DNA of 64,000 bases from Porphyrobacter sp. CACIAM 03H1 (GTDB lineage: Bacteria > Pseudomonadota > Alphaproteobacteria > Sphingomonadales > Sphingomonadaceae), in contig NZ_CP021378.1 in the NCBI RefSeq assembly GCF_002215495.1, positions 3,240,659-3,304,658 on the forward strand. Direction: 5' to 3'. Below the pieces are notes generated by a model that saw nothing but the letters and a program-made list of their open reading frames with translations, ran no database searches and was not told the origin of the DNA. Positions 42,367-51,951 of this stretch are shown piece by piece; within the stretch, counting starts at the first letter, position 1; each line of letters begins with the position of its first letter. Both the position numbers and the translations under genes were made by a program.

Positions 42367-43644
42367 ATGCACGATATCCGTCTGATCCGAGAGAACCCGG
42401 AAGGCTTCGACGCCGGCCTCGCCCGCCGCGGGCTGCCCGCCCAGGCCTCCGCCCTGATCGCGCTCGACGAGGAGCGCCGCGCCGCGACCACCGCGGTGCA
42501 GATCGCCCAGAGCCGCCGCAACGAGGCCTCGAAGCTGATCGGCGCGGCCATGGCCAAGGGCGACAAGGAAGGGGCCGAGGCGATCAAGGCCGAGGTTGCC
42601 GCATTGAAGGAGCAGATGCCCGCGCTCGAAGCCCGCGCCGAGGAGCTGGCGGGGCAGCTCAAGGCGGCGCTGGAGATCATCCCCAACCTCCCCGCCGCCG
42701 ACGTGCCCGACGGTGCGGACGAGGCCGACAACCGGGTCGAGAAGGAATGGGGCGAGAAGCGCACCTTCGACTTCACGCCCAGGGAACACGCCGACATCGC
42801 CCCTGCGCTGGGCATGGATTTCGAGACCGGCGCAAGGCTCTCGGGCGCACGCTTCACCTTTCTGCGCGGGGGAATGGCAAGGCTCCACCGCGCGCTCGGC
42901 CAGTTCATGCTCGATGTGCAGACCGGTGAGCACGGCTATGCCGAATGCAACCCGCCGGTGCTGGTGGGCGACGATGCCATGTACGGCACCGACAAGCTGC
43001 CCAAGTTCGCCGAGGACAGCTTCTGCACCACCAACGGCCGCTGGCTCATCCCCACCAGCGAAGTCTCCCTCACCGCCAGCGTCATGGGCGAGCTGCTCGA
43101 CGAGGCCGCCCTGCCGATGCGCCTCACCGCGCTCACCCTGTGCTTCCGCTCGGAAGCCGGGGCAGCGGGGCGCGACACGCGCGGGTTCATCCGCCAGCAC
43201 CAGTTCGAGAAGTGCGAGCTGGTCAGCATCGTGCGCCCGGAGGACAGCGAAGAAGAACACCAGCGCATGACCCGCGCTGCCGAGACCATCCTCGAGCGCC
43301 TCGCCCTCCCCTACCGCAAGCTCCTGCTGTGCACCGGCGACATGGGCTTCGGTGCGCGCAAGACCTATGATCTCGAGGTGTGGCTCCCCGGACAGGGCGC
43401 CTATCGCGAGATCAGCTCGTGTTCCAACACCGGCGATTTCCAGGCCCGCCGCATGAACACCCGCTATCGCGTGGCGGGCGAGAAGCGGACCGAGTTCGTC
43501 CACACCCTCAACGGCTCCGGCCTTGCCGTGGGCCGCACGCTGGTCGCGGTGATCGAGAACTACCAGAACGCCGACGGCTCGGTGACCGTGCCCGAGGCGC
43601 TCAGGCCCTACATGGGCGGGCTGGAAGTCATCCGGCCCAGCTAG
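42367..43644 (+). CDS. serS: Seryl-tRNA synthetase
   Basis: Charges tRNA-Ser with serine. The 425-residue class II synthetase has an N-terminal antiparallel coiled coil (about 30-100, [24 protein letters not shown] in parts). Motif 2 is [24 protein letters not shown] and motif 3 is [19 protein letters not shown]. Length matches the family. It ends 6 bases before REP copy R5. ATG 42367 starts [14 protein letters not shown], the usual N-terminus. Confidence 0.98.
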   Translation: MHDIRLIRENPEGFDAGLARRGLPAQASALIALDEERRAATTAVQIAQSRRNEASKLIGAAMAKGDKEGAEAIKAEVAALKEQMPALEARAEELAGQLKAALEIIPNLPAADVPDGADEADNRVEKEWGEKRTFDFTPREHADIAPALGMDFETGARLSGARFTFLRGGMARLHRALGQFMLDVQTGEHGYAECNPPVLVGDDAMYGTDKLPKFAEDSFCTTNGRWLIPTSEVSLTASVMGELLDEAALPMRLTALTLCFRSEAGAAGRDTRGFIRQHQFEKCELVSIVRPEDSEEEHQRMTRAAETILERLALPYRKLLLCTGDMGFGARKTYDLEVWLPGQGAYREISSCSNTGDFQARRMNTRYRVAGEKRTEFVHTLNGSGLAVGRTLVAVIENYQNADGSVTVPEALRPYMGGLEVIRPS

Positions 43645-43649
43645 ATTCC

Positions 43650-43741
43650 CGTTCGCCCTGAGCTTGTCCAAGGGCCGCACTTTCTTCATCCTGACCAGAG
43701 ACAAAGGAAATACGGTGCTTCGACAGGCTCAGCACGAACGG
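43650..43741. repeat. REP-like inverted pair (R5/R6)
   Basis: R5 (43650-43674, CCCTGAGCTTGTCCAAGGG core) and R6 (43715-43741, inverted, GCTTCGACAGGCTCAGCACG) lie 40 bases apart between serS and surE. They belong to the same dispersed family as the copies near 0.4 and 2.3-2.6 kb. The pair could form a long hairpin in transcripts reading from serS into surE. Confidence 0.85.
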
Positions 43742-43758
43742 ACCGGGGGCATGGCCTG

Positions 43759-44523
43759 ATGCGCATCCTCCTCACCAATGACGACGGCATCCACGCCCCC
43801 GGCCTCAAGGTGCTGGAGGAAATCGCGCGCCAGTTCTCGGACGATATCTGGGTCTGCGCGCCCAGCGAGGAGCAGTCGGGCGCGGGTCACTCGCTCACCC
43901 TGACCCGGCCCGTGCGGCTCCAGAAGCACGGCGAGCGGCGCTTTGCCGTCACCGGGACGCCGACCGATTCCGTGATGATGGCGCTGCGCGAGGTCATGCC
44001 CGATGCGCCCGACATCATCCTCTCCGGCGTCAACCGCGGTGCCAACCTCGCCGACGACATCACCTATTCGGGCACGGTCTCGGCCGCGATCGAGGGTGCG
44101 CTGGCGGGGGTCCGGTCGGTCGCCTTCAGCCAGGTCTACGCCCGCGAGGGGATGGGCGACGAGGTGCCCTTCGGCGCGGCGCGCGAATGGGGGGCGAAGG
44201 TGCTGGAGAAGCTGATTGACGTGCCGCTCGCCGACCGCACGCTCGTCAACGTCAATTTTCCCGCCCTGCCGCCGGAAGAGGTCAAGGGCATCCGCGTCGT
44301 GCGCCAGGGCTTCCACGATTATTCGCGCGGCACCATCGTCGAGGGCCGCGACCCGCGCGGCTACCGCTATTTCTGGTTCGGGCTCGACCCGATCGAGCAC
44401 ACGCTGGATCACGGCACCGATCTCGAGGCGATCGAGGACGGCTTCATCGCCGTCACCCCGCTCCAGCTCGACCTCACCCACTATTCCACCATCGGCATCC
44501 TCGCCGAGAGGTTTGCCGACTGA
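43759..44523 (+). CDS. surE: 5'/3'-nucleotidase SurE
   Basis: Stationary-phase survival nucleotidase that dephosphorylates nucleoside monophosphates. The 254-residue protein has the metal site LTNDDGIHAPG (Asp8, Asp9), the EEQSGAGHSLT block, and SGVNRGANLADDITYSGTVSAA. Length is normal. Its TGA stop overlaps the ATG of the K+ channel gene (TGATG). The usual partner genes pcm and nlpD do not follow. Confidence 0.96.
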   Translation: MRILLTNDDGIHAPGLKVLEEIARQFSDDIWVCAPSEEQSGAGHSLTLTRPVRLQKHGERRFAVTGTPTDSVMMALREVMPDAPDIILSGVNRGANLADDITYSGTVSAAIEGALAGVRSVAFSQVYAREGMGDEVPFGAAREWGAKVLEKLIDVPLADRTLVNVNFPALPPEEVKGIRVVRQGFHDYSRGTIVEGRDPRGYRYFWFGLDPIEHTLDHGTDLEAIEDGFIAVTPLQLDLTHYSTIGILAERFAD

Positions 44524-45602
44524 TGGCGCGCGGGACGGGTCAGCCGGCAAGCCGCAACCCGTTCAAGCGCAAGGCGCTGCTGGCCGAGTTCCGGCCGCTG
44601 CGGCGGCAGGTGAAGATCCCGGTCTGGGGCGATCTCGGCCTTCGCGCAGGGCTGGCGCTGTTCCTGCTCGGCATGGTCATCATGATCCACTGGTGGGACC
44701 GCGAGGGGCTGGTCGACAATGTCGACGGGCAGATCAGCTTCCTCGACGTGGTCTATTTCACCATGATCAGCGTCACCACCACCGGCTTCGGCGACATCGC
44801 CCCGGTGTCCGACCGCGCGCGGCTGATCGAGGCGGTGATCGTCACCCCCGTGCGCATCGCGGTGCTGTTCATCTTCGTGGGCGCGGCCTACGATTTCGTC
44901 ATCAAGCGCAGCTGGGAGAAATGGCGCATGGCCCGCATTCAGGAACAGCTGACCGATCACGTCGTGGTGCTGGGTTACGGCGTGTCGGGCTCGCAGAGCG
45001 TAGGCGAGCTGATCGAGCGCGGGGTCGATCCGCGCTGCATCGTCGTGATCGACCCCTTCGAGGAGCGCCTCGCCGAGGCCGAGAAGCTCGGCGTCAACGT
45101 CATGGCCGGCGATGCGACGCGCGACGAGACGCTGAAGGCGGTGCGGATCGCCGAGGCATCGAGCGTGCTGGTCAGCGCCGGGCGCGACGACACCTCGATC
45201 CTGATCGTGCTGACCGTGCGCCACCTTGCGCCCAAGGTGCCGATCAGCGTGGTGGTGCGCGCCGAGGACAACGAGCTGCTGGCGCATCAGGCGGGAGCGA
45301 ACAACGTCATCAACCCGGTGCGCTTCACCGGCCTGCTGCTGGCGGGCAGCGTCAAGGGCGCGCACATCGCCGATTACCTCGCCGACCTCGCCAGCGTGGA
45401 AGGGCGGGTGCAGCTGGTCGAGCGGGTGGTCACGCCCGAGGAATGCGGGCGCTCGATCACCGACCTCTCCAGCGGCGGACAGGGCCTGCGCGTATATCGC
45501 AACGGCCGCCCGATCGGCTTCTGGGAACCCGAGTGCCAGACCCTCCAGCCCGGCGACGTGGTGGTCGAGATCGTGCCCACCGCCCCACGCGAGGCGGAGT
45601 AG
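44523..45602 (+). CDS. Potassium channel with RCK (TrkA) domain
   Basis: Membrane ion channel of 359 residues. One N-terminal helix (LRAGLALFLLGMVIMIHWW), a pore loop with the selectivity filter TTTGFGD, and a second helix (RIAVLFIFVGAAYDFV) precede a cytoplasmic NAD-binding RCK-N domain. That domain starts VVVLGYGVSGSQSVGEL, continues VIDPFEERL, and is followed by an RCK-C domain (about 270-350). This is the Kch/MthK-like two-helix architecture. The start codon overlaps the surE stop, so translation is coupled. Confidence 0.92.
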   Translation: MARGTGQPASRNPFKRKALLAEFRPLRRQVKIPVWGDLGLRAGLALFLLGMVIMIHWWDREGLVDNVDGQISFLDVVYFTMISVTTTGFGDIAPVSDRARLIEAVIVTPVRIAVLFIFVGAAYDFVIKRSWEKWRMARIQEQLTDHVVVLGYGVSGSQSVGELIERGVDPRCIVVIDPFEERLAEAEKLGVNVMAGDATRDETLKAVRIAEASSVLVSAGRDDTSILIVLTVRHLAPKVPISVVVRAEDNELLAHQAGANNVINPVRFTGLLLAGSVKGAHIADYLADLASVEGRVQLVERVVTPEECGRSITDLSSGGQGLRVYRNGRPIGFWEPECQTLQPGDVVVEIVPTAPREAE

Positions 45603-45686
45603 GCGGGGGGCCAGTCCGGGCGTGCGGGCCGTCAGCAAAAAGCTGCCTCTTCGGCTGTCAGCCCTAGATCGGTAATCTGGCGCGCC

Positions 45687-47099
45687 TTACGGGAGGACCA
45701 TTCGGAAGACGGTTCCCCGGCCTTCGCGCGCACCGACACGGCCGAGGGTGCCGCTGGTCAGCGTGACGCCATAGAAGGACCCGTCAGGCGCTTGGACCAG
45801 CCCGCCGTGGGGCTCTGCCGGATTGACGTCCACGGGGCCGAATGAAAAGAGCGTAGTCTTCACCCCGGCAGGCGTGATGCGGAAGATCGTTCCGGTTCTC
45901 ACTGTCGGAGCGCCCGTTTCAGATGCCGTGACACCGTAGAAGTTACCGTCACGCGCGCGCAGCAGGTAGGCCCCCGGGCTATAGCCGTCGGGAGTGGGGC
46001 TGGAGCCGACGGGGGGCGGGGGCACGAATGCGTAAAGGACGTTGACCGTTCCCGCCGCGCTCATCCTGAATACGGTGCCGCAGCCTGCCATCTCGGCGCA
46101 CCCGCCGAACCGGCCTCCCGCGATGGTTGTCCCGTAGAAGAAACCGTCTCCGCCCGGGGTCAGCGGCCCTTCGGGCTGCGCCCCGTCACCGGCCACCGTC
46201 CCGCCGAACGCATATAGCACCGTCACTACGCCGCCAGGCGTCATGCGGAACACGGTGCCGCAACCGAAAATGCCCGGAACATTGCTGCAGTTTCGGACCC
46301 CACCGCCGGCGCTGGTTCCGAGAAGATTGCCGTCGGCAGTCTGGATGAAGGCGCCGTTCGGACGTTCCGCGTCGCCTTCGAAGGCGCCGAATGAATAGAG
46401 CTGGCGATAGTCGTTGCCGCTCTTCGAGATGCGAAAGGCAGTCCCGCAATCATCGCGGGTAAGCGGGCACGGGCCGGTGCCGCCCGCCAGGGTTGCCCCG
46501 TAAAGGTTGCCGTCTCGACCCTCGAGAAGCGCACCGCGCGGCAGTTTGCCGTCGCCCGGCGACATGCCGAACGAGTGGAGCTGGGAGTAGGCACCGTCGA
46601 GAGTGATCCGGAAGACCGTGCCAAAGCCGCCTCGTCCACCGCTGGTCGTGACGCCGTAAATTGCACCATCGCTCGCTTGGATCAGTGGTGCTGACGGCAC
46701 AAACCCGTCCGTGGGCGAGGCTCCGAACGCATGGAGGAGGGTAACCGTGCCCTGTGGTGTCATTCTGAAGATGGTGCCGCAGGATTCGATTCTTTCGAAG
46801 CAACCGTTCGTACCGCCGCTAACCGTGATCCCGTAGAAGTTCCCGTCACTCGCGAGCAGCAGCGGCCCCCTCGGCTGATTTGCCGAGCCGGTCGTGGTTC
46901 CGAAGGCGTGAATGTAGGAAACGCCTGCTGAGGAGGTGGGAGACGGAGAGGGGGAAGGAGAGGGAGACGGAGAGGGAGAGGGACTCGGCGAAGGTGCGGT
47001 TTGCACGCCCCCAGCGGACGATCCTCCACCACCACAGCTGCCAAGTGCAAAAGCAAGGACGAGCGCCATGCAAGAACGGTGGCGCAGTTGGTTGTACAT
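45687..47099 (-). CDS. Lipoprotein with seven GloVer-type repeats
   Basis: A 470-residue exported lipoprotein. The signal ends in ALGSC (lipobox, Cys about residue 22), then GGGG and a Pro-Ser repeat (PS x 9, about 37-56) forming a stiff linker. Seven repeats of about 55 residues follow, each with a DGNFYGVT-like core (DGAIYGVTTSGG, DGNLYGATLAGG, DGFFYGTTIAGG) and GTVFRMTP...LYAFG. They are probably beta-propeller blades. This is the choice-of-anchor GloVer pattern. The start ATG 47099 has GGAGGGATC upstream. Function is unknown; a surface display role is inferred. Confidence 0.82.
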   Translation of the reverse strand: MYNQLRHRSCMALVLAFALGSCGGGGSSAGGVQTAPSPSPSPSPSPSPSPSPSPTSSAGVSYIHAFGTTTGSANQPRGPLLLASDGNFYGITVSGGTNGCFERIESCGTIFRMTPQGTVTLLHAFGASPTDGFVPSAPLIQASDGAIYGVTTSGGRGGFGTVFRITLDGAYSQLHSFGMSPGDGKLPRGALLEGRDGNLYGATLAGGTGPCPLTRDDCGTAFRISKSGNDYRQLYSFGAFEGDAERPNGAFIQTADGNLLGTSAGGGVRNCSNVPGIFGCGTVFRMTPGGVVTVLYAFGGTVAGDGAQPEGPLTPGGDGFFYGTTIAGGRFGGCAEMAGCGTVFRMSAAGTVNVLYAFVPPPPVGSSPTPDGYSPGAYLLRARDGNFYGVTASETGAPTVRTGTIFRITPAGVKTTLFSFGPVDVNPAEPHGGLVQAPDGSFYGVTLTSGTLGRVGAREGRGTVFRMVLP

Positions 47100-47546
47100 T
47101 GATCCCTCCGTTGCTCCTGTGATCGTCCAACCAGGAAGTCACGTCAATGTTTTGGAACGAGAAAATACGGAGCGAGCGGGAAGGGCCGCGCACTGCAGAT
47201 CGCGGGACATGAAGGACCTCGATTATTTCACCAAGGCGATCCGCAGCAGTCGCGCCGAGGGGCGGTGCCGGACCTTATGGTTGCTGTTCGGGCGAGCATG
47301 CACCTTCCTGTCGGCGCTTTCCTACCGGCAACCCGGCCGTTAGCCTCGGGCGGTTCTTTCGCATCGTCGTTGCCGCGCGAAGCCGCCGTGCCGGGTTGCG
47401 CCTCCCCCCTTCAGGCAGGGAAAACGCAAAACACAGTGTCAACTTCGCTTTTGCCGGGAAAGCCCATGAGAACTATGGAGAATTCCTGTAGGAAATCGAA
47501 GTTTACAGTGTCAACTTTGTAAACTTCGCAGCGCAGGCAATCCGCC
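47100..47546. other. Non-coding stretch with a repeated TTGACAC-type motif
   Basis: This 447-base gap holds no convincing gene. The 13-mer ACAGTGTCAACTT occurs twice, at 47433-47445 and 47505-47517. The second lies inside the inverted repeat GTTTACA...TGTAAAC (47502-47525). The motif read on the other strand is AAGTTGACACTGT, similar in style to TetR operators of fatty-acid genes. A small open frame at 47209 has no ribosome binding site and was not called. Confidence 0.5.
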
Positions 47547-47948
47547 TCAGCCCCGGAACCAGACAAACACCCCGCCCATCGCCGCCATGCCGACCAGGAA
47601 GTGTCCGGCGTCGATCAGGAACAGCGTGAAGGGTTTCCTGAGGTAGAGGTAGTTGATCCCGATCGCCGGGATCATCACGCCGCCAGCGAAGCCCAGCGCC
47701 ATCATCATCACCACGTGGGGCGGCGGGTCGGTGCGGGCGAGGAGGTGCCACAGGACCATCGCGATCAGCATCTCGAAGGCGAAGGTCAGCGCGAAGATCA
47801 GCCCCATCTTGCCGACCTGGAGCTGGGTGTTGGTGAGCCCTGCCACACGCTGCCACGGCTTGGCGAAGATCAGCCCGTACCACAGCGCGCCCACGAGGAA
47901 GAAGGCCAGCGTGCCCGCCAGCACCGGCAGGAGGGCGAAATCGTTCAT
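47547..47948 (-). CDS. DUF1761 family membrane protein
   Basis: A 133-residue inner-membrane protein with four helices. It opens with the DUF1761 signature LLPVLAGTLAFFLVGALWYGLIFAKPW and ends GHFLVGMAAMGGVFVWF. The start ATG 47948 overlaps the TGA of the gene upstream (ATGA), so both are made from one mRNA. Function is unknown. Confidence 0.85.
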   Translation of the reverse strand: MNDFALLPVLAGTLAFFLVGALWYGLIFAKPWQRVAGLTNTQLQVGKMGLIFALTFAFEMLIAMVLWHLLARTDPPPHVVMMMALGFAGGVMIPAIGINYLYLRKPFTLFLIDAGHFLVGMAAMGGVFVWFRG

Positions 47949-48466
47949 GCCCGCTCTCCTGCCATTTCCGGCCACGCGAGCGCGATCGCCTCGCCTTCCG
48001 GCAGGGTGCGCCATTCAGCAAGGAAGGCGTCCAGCCCCGTGCGGATCGCCGCCAGCCGGTCGGTCACTCCTTCGGGCGGGGGAACGTGGGAGGCGGCCCA
48101 GGCGGGTTCGGCCATCGCCATGATGGCCGCATCGTCCGCCCCGCCGCTCCAGCTTGCCGCCTCGAAGCATTCGACGAGCCGCTCGGCCTGGAGAAGCTCG
48201 ACGATCCCCGCATCGGGCATCCCGGCCCGCTTGGCACTGGCATGGCCGCCCGCGAGCGCGAGCGCCTGCACCTCGCCCGGCGCCATGCCGGACGCGACCA
48301 GGCCCCAGAAGCCTGCCGTCATCCCGAGCTCGCGCTCGACGAAGAAGTGATAGGCATCATGGGGATAGGGGCCTTTCTTGGGGAAGGCGAATGCGGTCCG
48401 CGTGCCGTCGGCACGTTCGACCGCGACGTGATCCTGCCCGGCGCCCTTGGTTATCGCGATACGCAT
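47945..48466 (-). CDS. Cytoplasmic protein of unknown function
   Basis: A 173-residue protein without signal or membrane segments. Notable parts: RIAITKGAGQDHVAVERADGT at the N-terminus, FPKKGPYPHDAYHFFVERELG (about 28-48), and LAEWRTLPEGEAIALAWPE at the C-terminus. I do not recognise a named family. It is read upstream of, and overlaps by four bases with, the DUF1761 gene, suggesting a shared role. Confidence 0.75.
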   Translation of the reverse strand: MRIAITKGAGQDHVAVERADGTRTAFAFPKKGPYPHDAYHFFVERELGMTAGFWGLVASGMAPGEVQALALAGGHASAKRAGMPDAGIVELLQAERLVECFEAASWSGGADDAAIMAMAEPAWAASHVPPPEGVTDRLAAIRTGLDAFLAEWRTLPEGEAIALAWPEMAGERA

Positions 48467-48516
48467 CGCCGGGAATGTAGCGCCTTTCGGTCCGTTCGGA
48501 CAGGGCCGGCGCGCCC

Positions 48517-48756
48517 TCAGATGACGTAGGCGAATTCCTCCGCGCCCGGCGCCGGCTTGCGGCCGCGCATCTCGGCATCGAGCTGCACCACGGTCCGGCT
48601 CGCGGTCTTGACGAAGAGGCCCGGAACGATGGCGTGGACCATGCAGGCGAGCCCGCCCACCACCATGCGCCAGCCGAAGCTCAGCGCGGTGCGGGCGTGC
48701 TGCGAGTAGGTCTCGCCGATGGACTGCGGGTGGTCGGTGAAGAGCTTGGCGATCAT
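48517..48756 (-). CDS. DUF6356 family protein
   Basis: A small protein of 79 residues (83 if ATG 48768 is used) with the family N-terminus KLFTDHPQSIGETYSQHARTALSFGWRM in parts. A hydrophobic stretch follows (VVGGLACMVHAIVPGLFVKTASRTV) and the C-terminus is short. It is probably membrane-associated; function is unknown. It lies 50 bases upstream of the 173-residue gene and reads in the same direction. Confidence 0.78.
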   Translation of the reverse strand: MIAKLFTDHPQSIGETYSQHARTALSFGWRMVVGGLACMVHAIVPGLFVKTASRTVVQLDAEMRGRKPAPGAEEFAYVI

Positions 48757-48809
48757 GGTTGCCGTCATGCCCGCCGGGGGCGATGATCGTCAAGCCTAGC
48801 GCGCGGGGG

Positions 48810-48822
48810 CTACACAGTGTAG
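48810..48822. promoter_or_regulatory. 13-base palindrome upstream of rimO
   Basis: CTACAC-A-GTGTAG is a perfect palindrome ending 13 bases before the rimO start codon and 54 bases before the divergent DUF6356 gene. It could be an operator; no regulator gene is adjacent. Confidence 0.35.
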
Positions 48823-48835
48823 GGGGCGCGCCGCC

Positions 48836-50209
48836 ATGAACACCGCCCCCCTCACCCTGCCCGACCAGAAGAAGATCGGGATGGTCAGCCTCGGCTGCCC
48901 CAAGGCGCTCGTCGATTCCGAGCGCATCCTCACCCGTTTGCGCGCCGACGGCTATGCCTTCGCCGAGGACTATGCGGGCGCGGACGTGGTGCTGGTCAAC
49001 ACCTGCGGCTTCCTCGATTCCGCCAAGGAGGAGAGCCTTGCCGCGATCGGCGAGGCGATTGCCGAGAACGGGCGGGTGATCGTCACCGGCTGCATGGGCG
49101 AGGAGGCGGACGCGATCCGCGCGGTCCACCCGCAAGTCCTCGCGGTGACGGGGGCGCACCAGTACGAGCAGGTGGTCGAGGCTGTGCACACCCACGCGCC
49201 GCCCTCGCAGGGGCCGTTCGTGGACCTCATCCCTCAGCCCGACATCAAGCTGACCCCGCGCCACTACAGCTACCTGAAGATCTCCGAGGGCTGCAATCAC
49301 TCCTGCGCCTTCTGCATCATTCCCGCCTTGCGCGGGAAGCTCGCCAGCCGCCGCATCGACGCGGTGCTGCGCGAGGCTGAGAAGCTGGTCGCTGCGGGCA
49401 CGAAGGAACTGCTCGTCATCTCGCAGGACACCAGCGCCTACGGGGTCGACATCCGCCACGAGCCGCGCCAGTGGAAGGGCCGTGAGGTGCGCGCGCACAT
49501 GACCGACATGGCGCGCGAACTGGGCCAGCTGCGCACGCCTGAAGGCCAGACGCCGTGGGTGCGGCTCCACTACGTCTACCCCTACCCGCACGTGGATCAG
49601 GTCATCCCGCTGATGGCCGAGGGGCTGCTGACGCCCTATCTCGACATTCCCTTCCAGCACGCCTCGCCGAAGGTGCTGAAGCTGATGCGCCGCCCCGCCA
49701 ACGAGGCCAAGGTGCTCGAACGGCTGAAGTCGTGGCGCGCGATCTGCCCCGACATCGCGATCCGCTCCAGCTTCGTGGTCGGCTTCCCTGGCGAAACCGA
49801 GGAGGATTTCCGCTATCTCCTCGACTGGCTTGAGGAAGCGCAGCTCGACCGCGTGGGCGCCTTCCGCTTCGAGCCGGTCGAGGGTGCCGCCGCCAATGCC
49901 CTGCCAGATCAGGTGCCGGAGGAGGTCAAGGAAGAACGCTACGCCCGGATCATGGAGGTGACCGAGCGCATCTCCGCCGCCAAGCTCGCCGCCAAGGTCG
50001 GCCGGACGCTACCCGTCATCATCGACGAGGTGGGCGAGCCCGACGAGGACGGCGATATCGGCGCCACCGGCCGCAGCCAGGCCGACGCGCCCGAGATCGA
50101 CGGGGCCGTGTATCTCAGGAACGTCCCCGCCACCCTCGCCCCCGGCGACATCGTCGAGGCGACCATCGAGGATGCCGGCGCCCACGACCTGTTCGGGGTG
50201 ATCGCCTGA
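48836..50209 (+). CDS. rimO: Ribosomal protein S12 methylthiotransferase RimO
   Basis: Radical-SAM enzyme that adds a methylthio group to Asp88 of ribosomal protein S12. The 457-residue protein has the N-terminal MTTase domain with three Cys ligands ([36 protein letters not shown]). The radical SAM cluster motif is CNHSCAFC, and a C-terminal TRAM domain follows. The start ATG 48836 gives [21 protein letters not shown]. Confidence 0.97.
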   Translation: MNTAPLTLPDQKKIGMVSLGCPKALVDSERILTRLRADGYAFAEDYAGADVVLVNTCGFLDSAKEESLAAIGEAIAENGRVIVTGCMGEEADAIRAVHPQVLAVTGAHQYEQVVEAVHTHAPPSQGPFVDLIPQPDIKLTPRHYSYLKISEGCNHSCAFCIIPALRGKLASRRIDAVLREAEKLVAAGTKELLVISQDTSAYGVDIRHEPRQWKGREVRAHMTDMARELGQLRTPEGQTPWVRLHYVYPYPHVDQVIPLMAEGLLTPYLDIPFQHASPKVLKLMRRPANEAKVLERLKSWRAICPDIAIRSSFVVGFPGETEEDFRYLLDWLEEAQLDRVGAFRFEPVEGAAANALPDQVPEEVKEERYARIMEVTERISAAKLAAKVGRTLPVIIDEVGEPDEDGDIGATGRSQADAPEIDGAVYLRNVPATLAPGDIVEATIEDAGAHDLFGVIA

Positions 50210-50219
50210 GGCTGCGCGC

Positions 50220-51776
50220 CTAGCGGGCCGCCCCTTCCTTGCGCGCCACCCGCTTCAGCGCGGCTTGCGGTATGAAGGCCTCGGGCATGGGGCGCACATG
50301 CTTGGCCAGTTCGGCGGCAAGATCGGCATGGGCGGCCGTGAGATCGCTCGGCTGGCGCAGGATCGTGGCGGTGTAGAACAGGTCGAGCTCGTCGGTCTCG
50401 AATGCCGCGAGCGTTCGCGGGCGCGTCGTGTCGTCGCGCAGGCCGTCGAGCAGCAGGCCCACGGCCTCGGCCTCTTGCCGGTGGCATAGCAGGCCGCGCA
50501 CGGCAAGACCCACCCCCTCCTTCCAGTTCTCGCGCAGATAGGCGAGCTCCGGCGCGGCATCCCCCGCCCGGCCCAGCCGCTCGAGGGCGCAGGCGCGATC
50601 GCTGGCGATGATCAGCTTGGCATAGGTGCTGCCCTGCTTTTCCGCGACCTTGCGCGCGAGTTCGGTCGCCTTGAGACCCTCTTTCCAGCGTCCCTGCCCG
50701 ACCAGCCGGGTGGCACGGTTGATGACGAAGTTCACCACCCAGTTGTGCTCGTCGGGATCGAGCTTCGCCAGCTCCTCGAACACCGCATCGGCCTTCCTGG
50801 TCTCTCCCAGGGAATCATGGGCATAGGCTTCGATGTTGAGCGCCCACGCATCGCCCTCCTCTATCGCCTTGCCGCGTGCCGCCCTCTCGCGCCACCGCTG
50901 CGAGAGCGCGATCGCGTCTGCGAACTGGCCGTTGTAGTGGAGCGCATGGGCCGCTTCAGAGAAGCGGTCGCGATCCTCCGGCGCATTGACAAGCCGGGCG
51001 CGGGTGACGCGCACGTGCTCCTCCCCGATCAGCGCCAGATGGTTGCCGGCGCGCGCCTCGATCTGCGGCCAGAAGGGCGCGTAGACCCGGTGTGTGAGCA
51101 TGGTGATGTAGCTGACCGGACTCGTGATCGACACCAGCAGTCCTTCCGCCAGATCGCCGCGCCCTGCCACGGCCGCCGCACGCAGGCCTGCTCTCGCGAC
51201 GCCTTCGTGGACAGCGGTATCGAGGAAGGCGAGTTTGCCACCATCGGCCCATGCCAGCGCGAGCGCATCGAATTCGGCCGACCGCCCGACCCGCTGCGCA
51301 AGACGCATGGCGGTCCAGTAATCGTCAGGATCAAGCTTCCCGAGCCCGGCATCGTCGAGCCCGCGCAGATGGGCGATGGCGGTGTCCGCATCGTCGAGGC
51401 GGTGGGCGAAGTAAAGCAGAAGACCCGTCGGCGGATCGGCCGGTTCAAGCGCAGCCAAAGCGGCCGCGATCCTGGCACCGTCGGCATAGCGCTTTTCGCG
51501 ATCGGCGCACAGCGCTTCGGCAAACAGGCGCAGGGGCTTGATCTTGGAGGGATCATTGGCCTTGCCCTCGAGCGCGGTGGTCACCGGCACGCCGAAGGTG
51601 CACGGCTCGCGCATCCAGCGGTTCTCGTCCTGTGAGAACAGTTGCGCAATCCCGCGGGCATCCATCGCCGCCAGATCGGGCAGCGGCTCGGCAGCGGGCT
51701 CTCCGGCCGCGAGCGGCGGCGCGAGCAGTGCGCCGGTCAGCGCGAGTAACGGGCGAAGGGCTGATGCCATGCGCAT
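50220..51776 (-). CDS. Exported helical-repeat (TPR-like) protein
   Basis: A 518-residue protein with a signal peptide (LRPLLALTGALLAPPLAAG). Paired helices follow along the whole length, resembling tetratricopeptide repeats (YADGARIAAALAALEPAD, DYWTAMRLAQRVGRSAEF, HDSLGETRKADAVFEELAKLDPDE). No enzyme motif is visible. It probably mediates protein contacts in the envelope. Starts at ATG 51776 or 51770 are both acceptable. It is divergent from the L,D-transpeptidase; the 175-base gap holds two GTTAAC sequences. Confidence 0.78.
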   Translation of the reverse strand: MRMASALRPLLALTGALLAPPLAAGEPAAEPLPDLAAMDARGIAQLFSQDENRWMREPCTFGVPVTTALEGKANDPSKIKPLRLFAEALCADREKRYADGARIAAALAALEPADPPTGLLLYFAHRLDDADTAIAHLRGLDDAGLGKLDPDDYWTAMRLAQRVGRSAEFDALALAWADGGKLAFLDTAVHEGVARAGLRAAAVAGRGDLAEGLLVSITSPVSYITMLTHRVYAPFWPQIEARAGNHLALIGEEHVRVTRARLVNAPEDRDRFSEAAHALHYNGQFADAIALSQRWRERAARGKAIEEGDAWALNIEAYAHDSLGETRKADAVFEELAKLDPDEHNWVVNFVINRATRLVGQGRWKEGLKATELARKVAEKQGSTYAKLIIASDRACALERLGRAGDAAPELAYLRENWKEGVGLAVRGLLCHRQEAEAVGLLLDGLRDDTTRPRTLAAFETDELDLFYTATILRQPSDLTAAHADLAAELAKHVRPMPEAFIPQAALKRVARKEGAAR

Positions 51777-51951
51777 GATCCCCTTGTTCACACGGCCTTT
51801 TCCCCCGATCCGACTGCAAAGGGAAGAGTAAAGCGACAGCCCCGTCGGCAATGATCCTCCGCGTTAACCCCTGCCCCCGGCGCGTCCCCGCAAGGGACGG
51901 CGCACGGTTAACCGCTGGCAACCAACCGGCTGACGCGGCATAATCCGCCGC

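Noticed and set aside
46938-46990. Hexamer repeats as a CRISPR-like array
   Set aside because: They encode a Pro-Ser linker in frame, with no spacers or cas genes.
47209-47343. Small open frame MKDLDYFTKAIRSS...
   Set aside because: No ribosome binding site, frame loses protein-like character after about 20 codons, and no family is recognisable.
51863-51912. GTTAAC sequences upstream of the L,D-transpeptidase as a CtrA site
   Set aside because: The two TTAA halves are about 43 bases apart, not the N7 spacing required.
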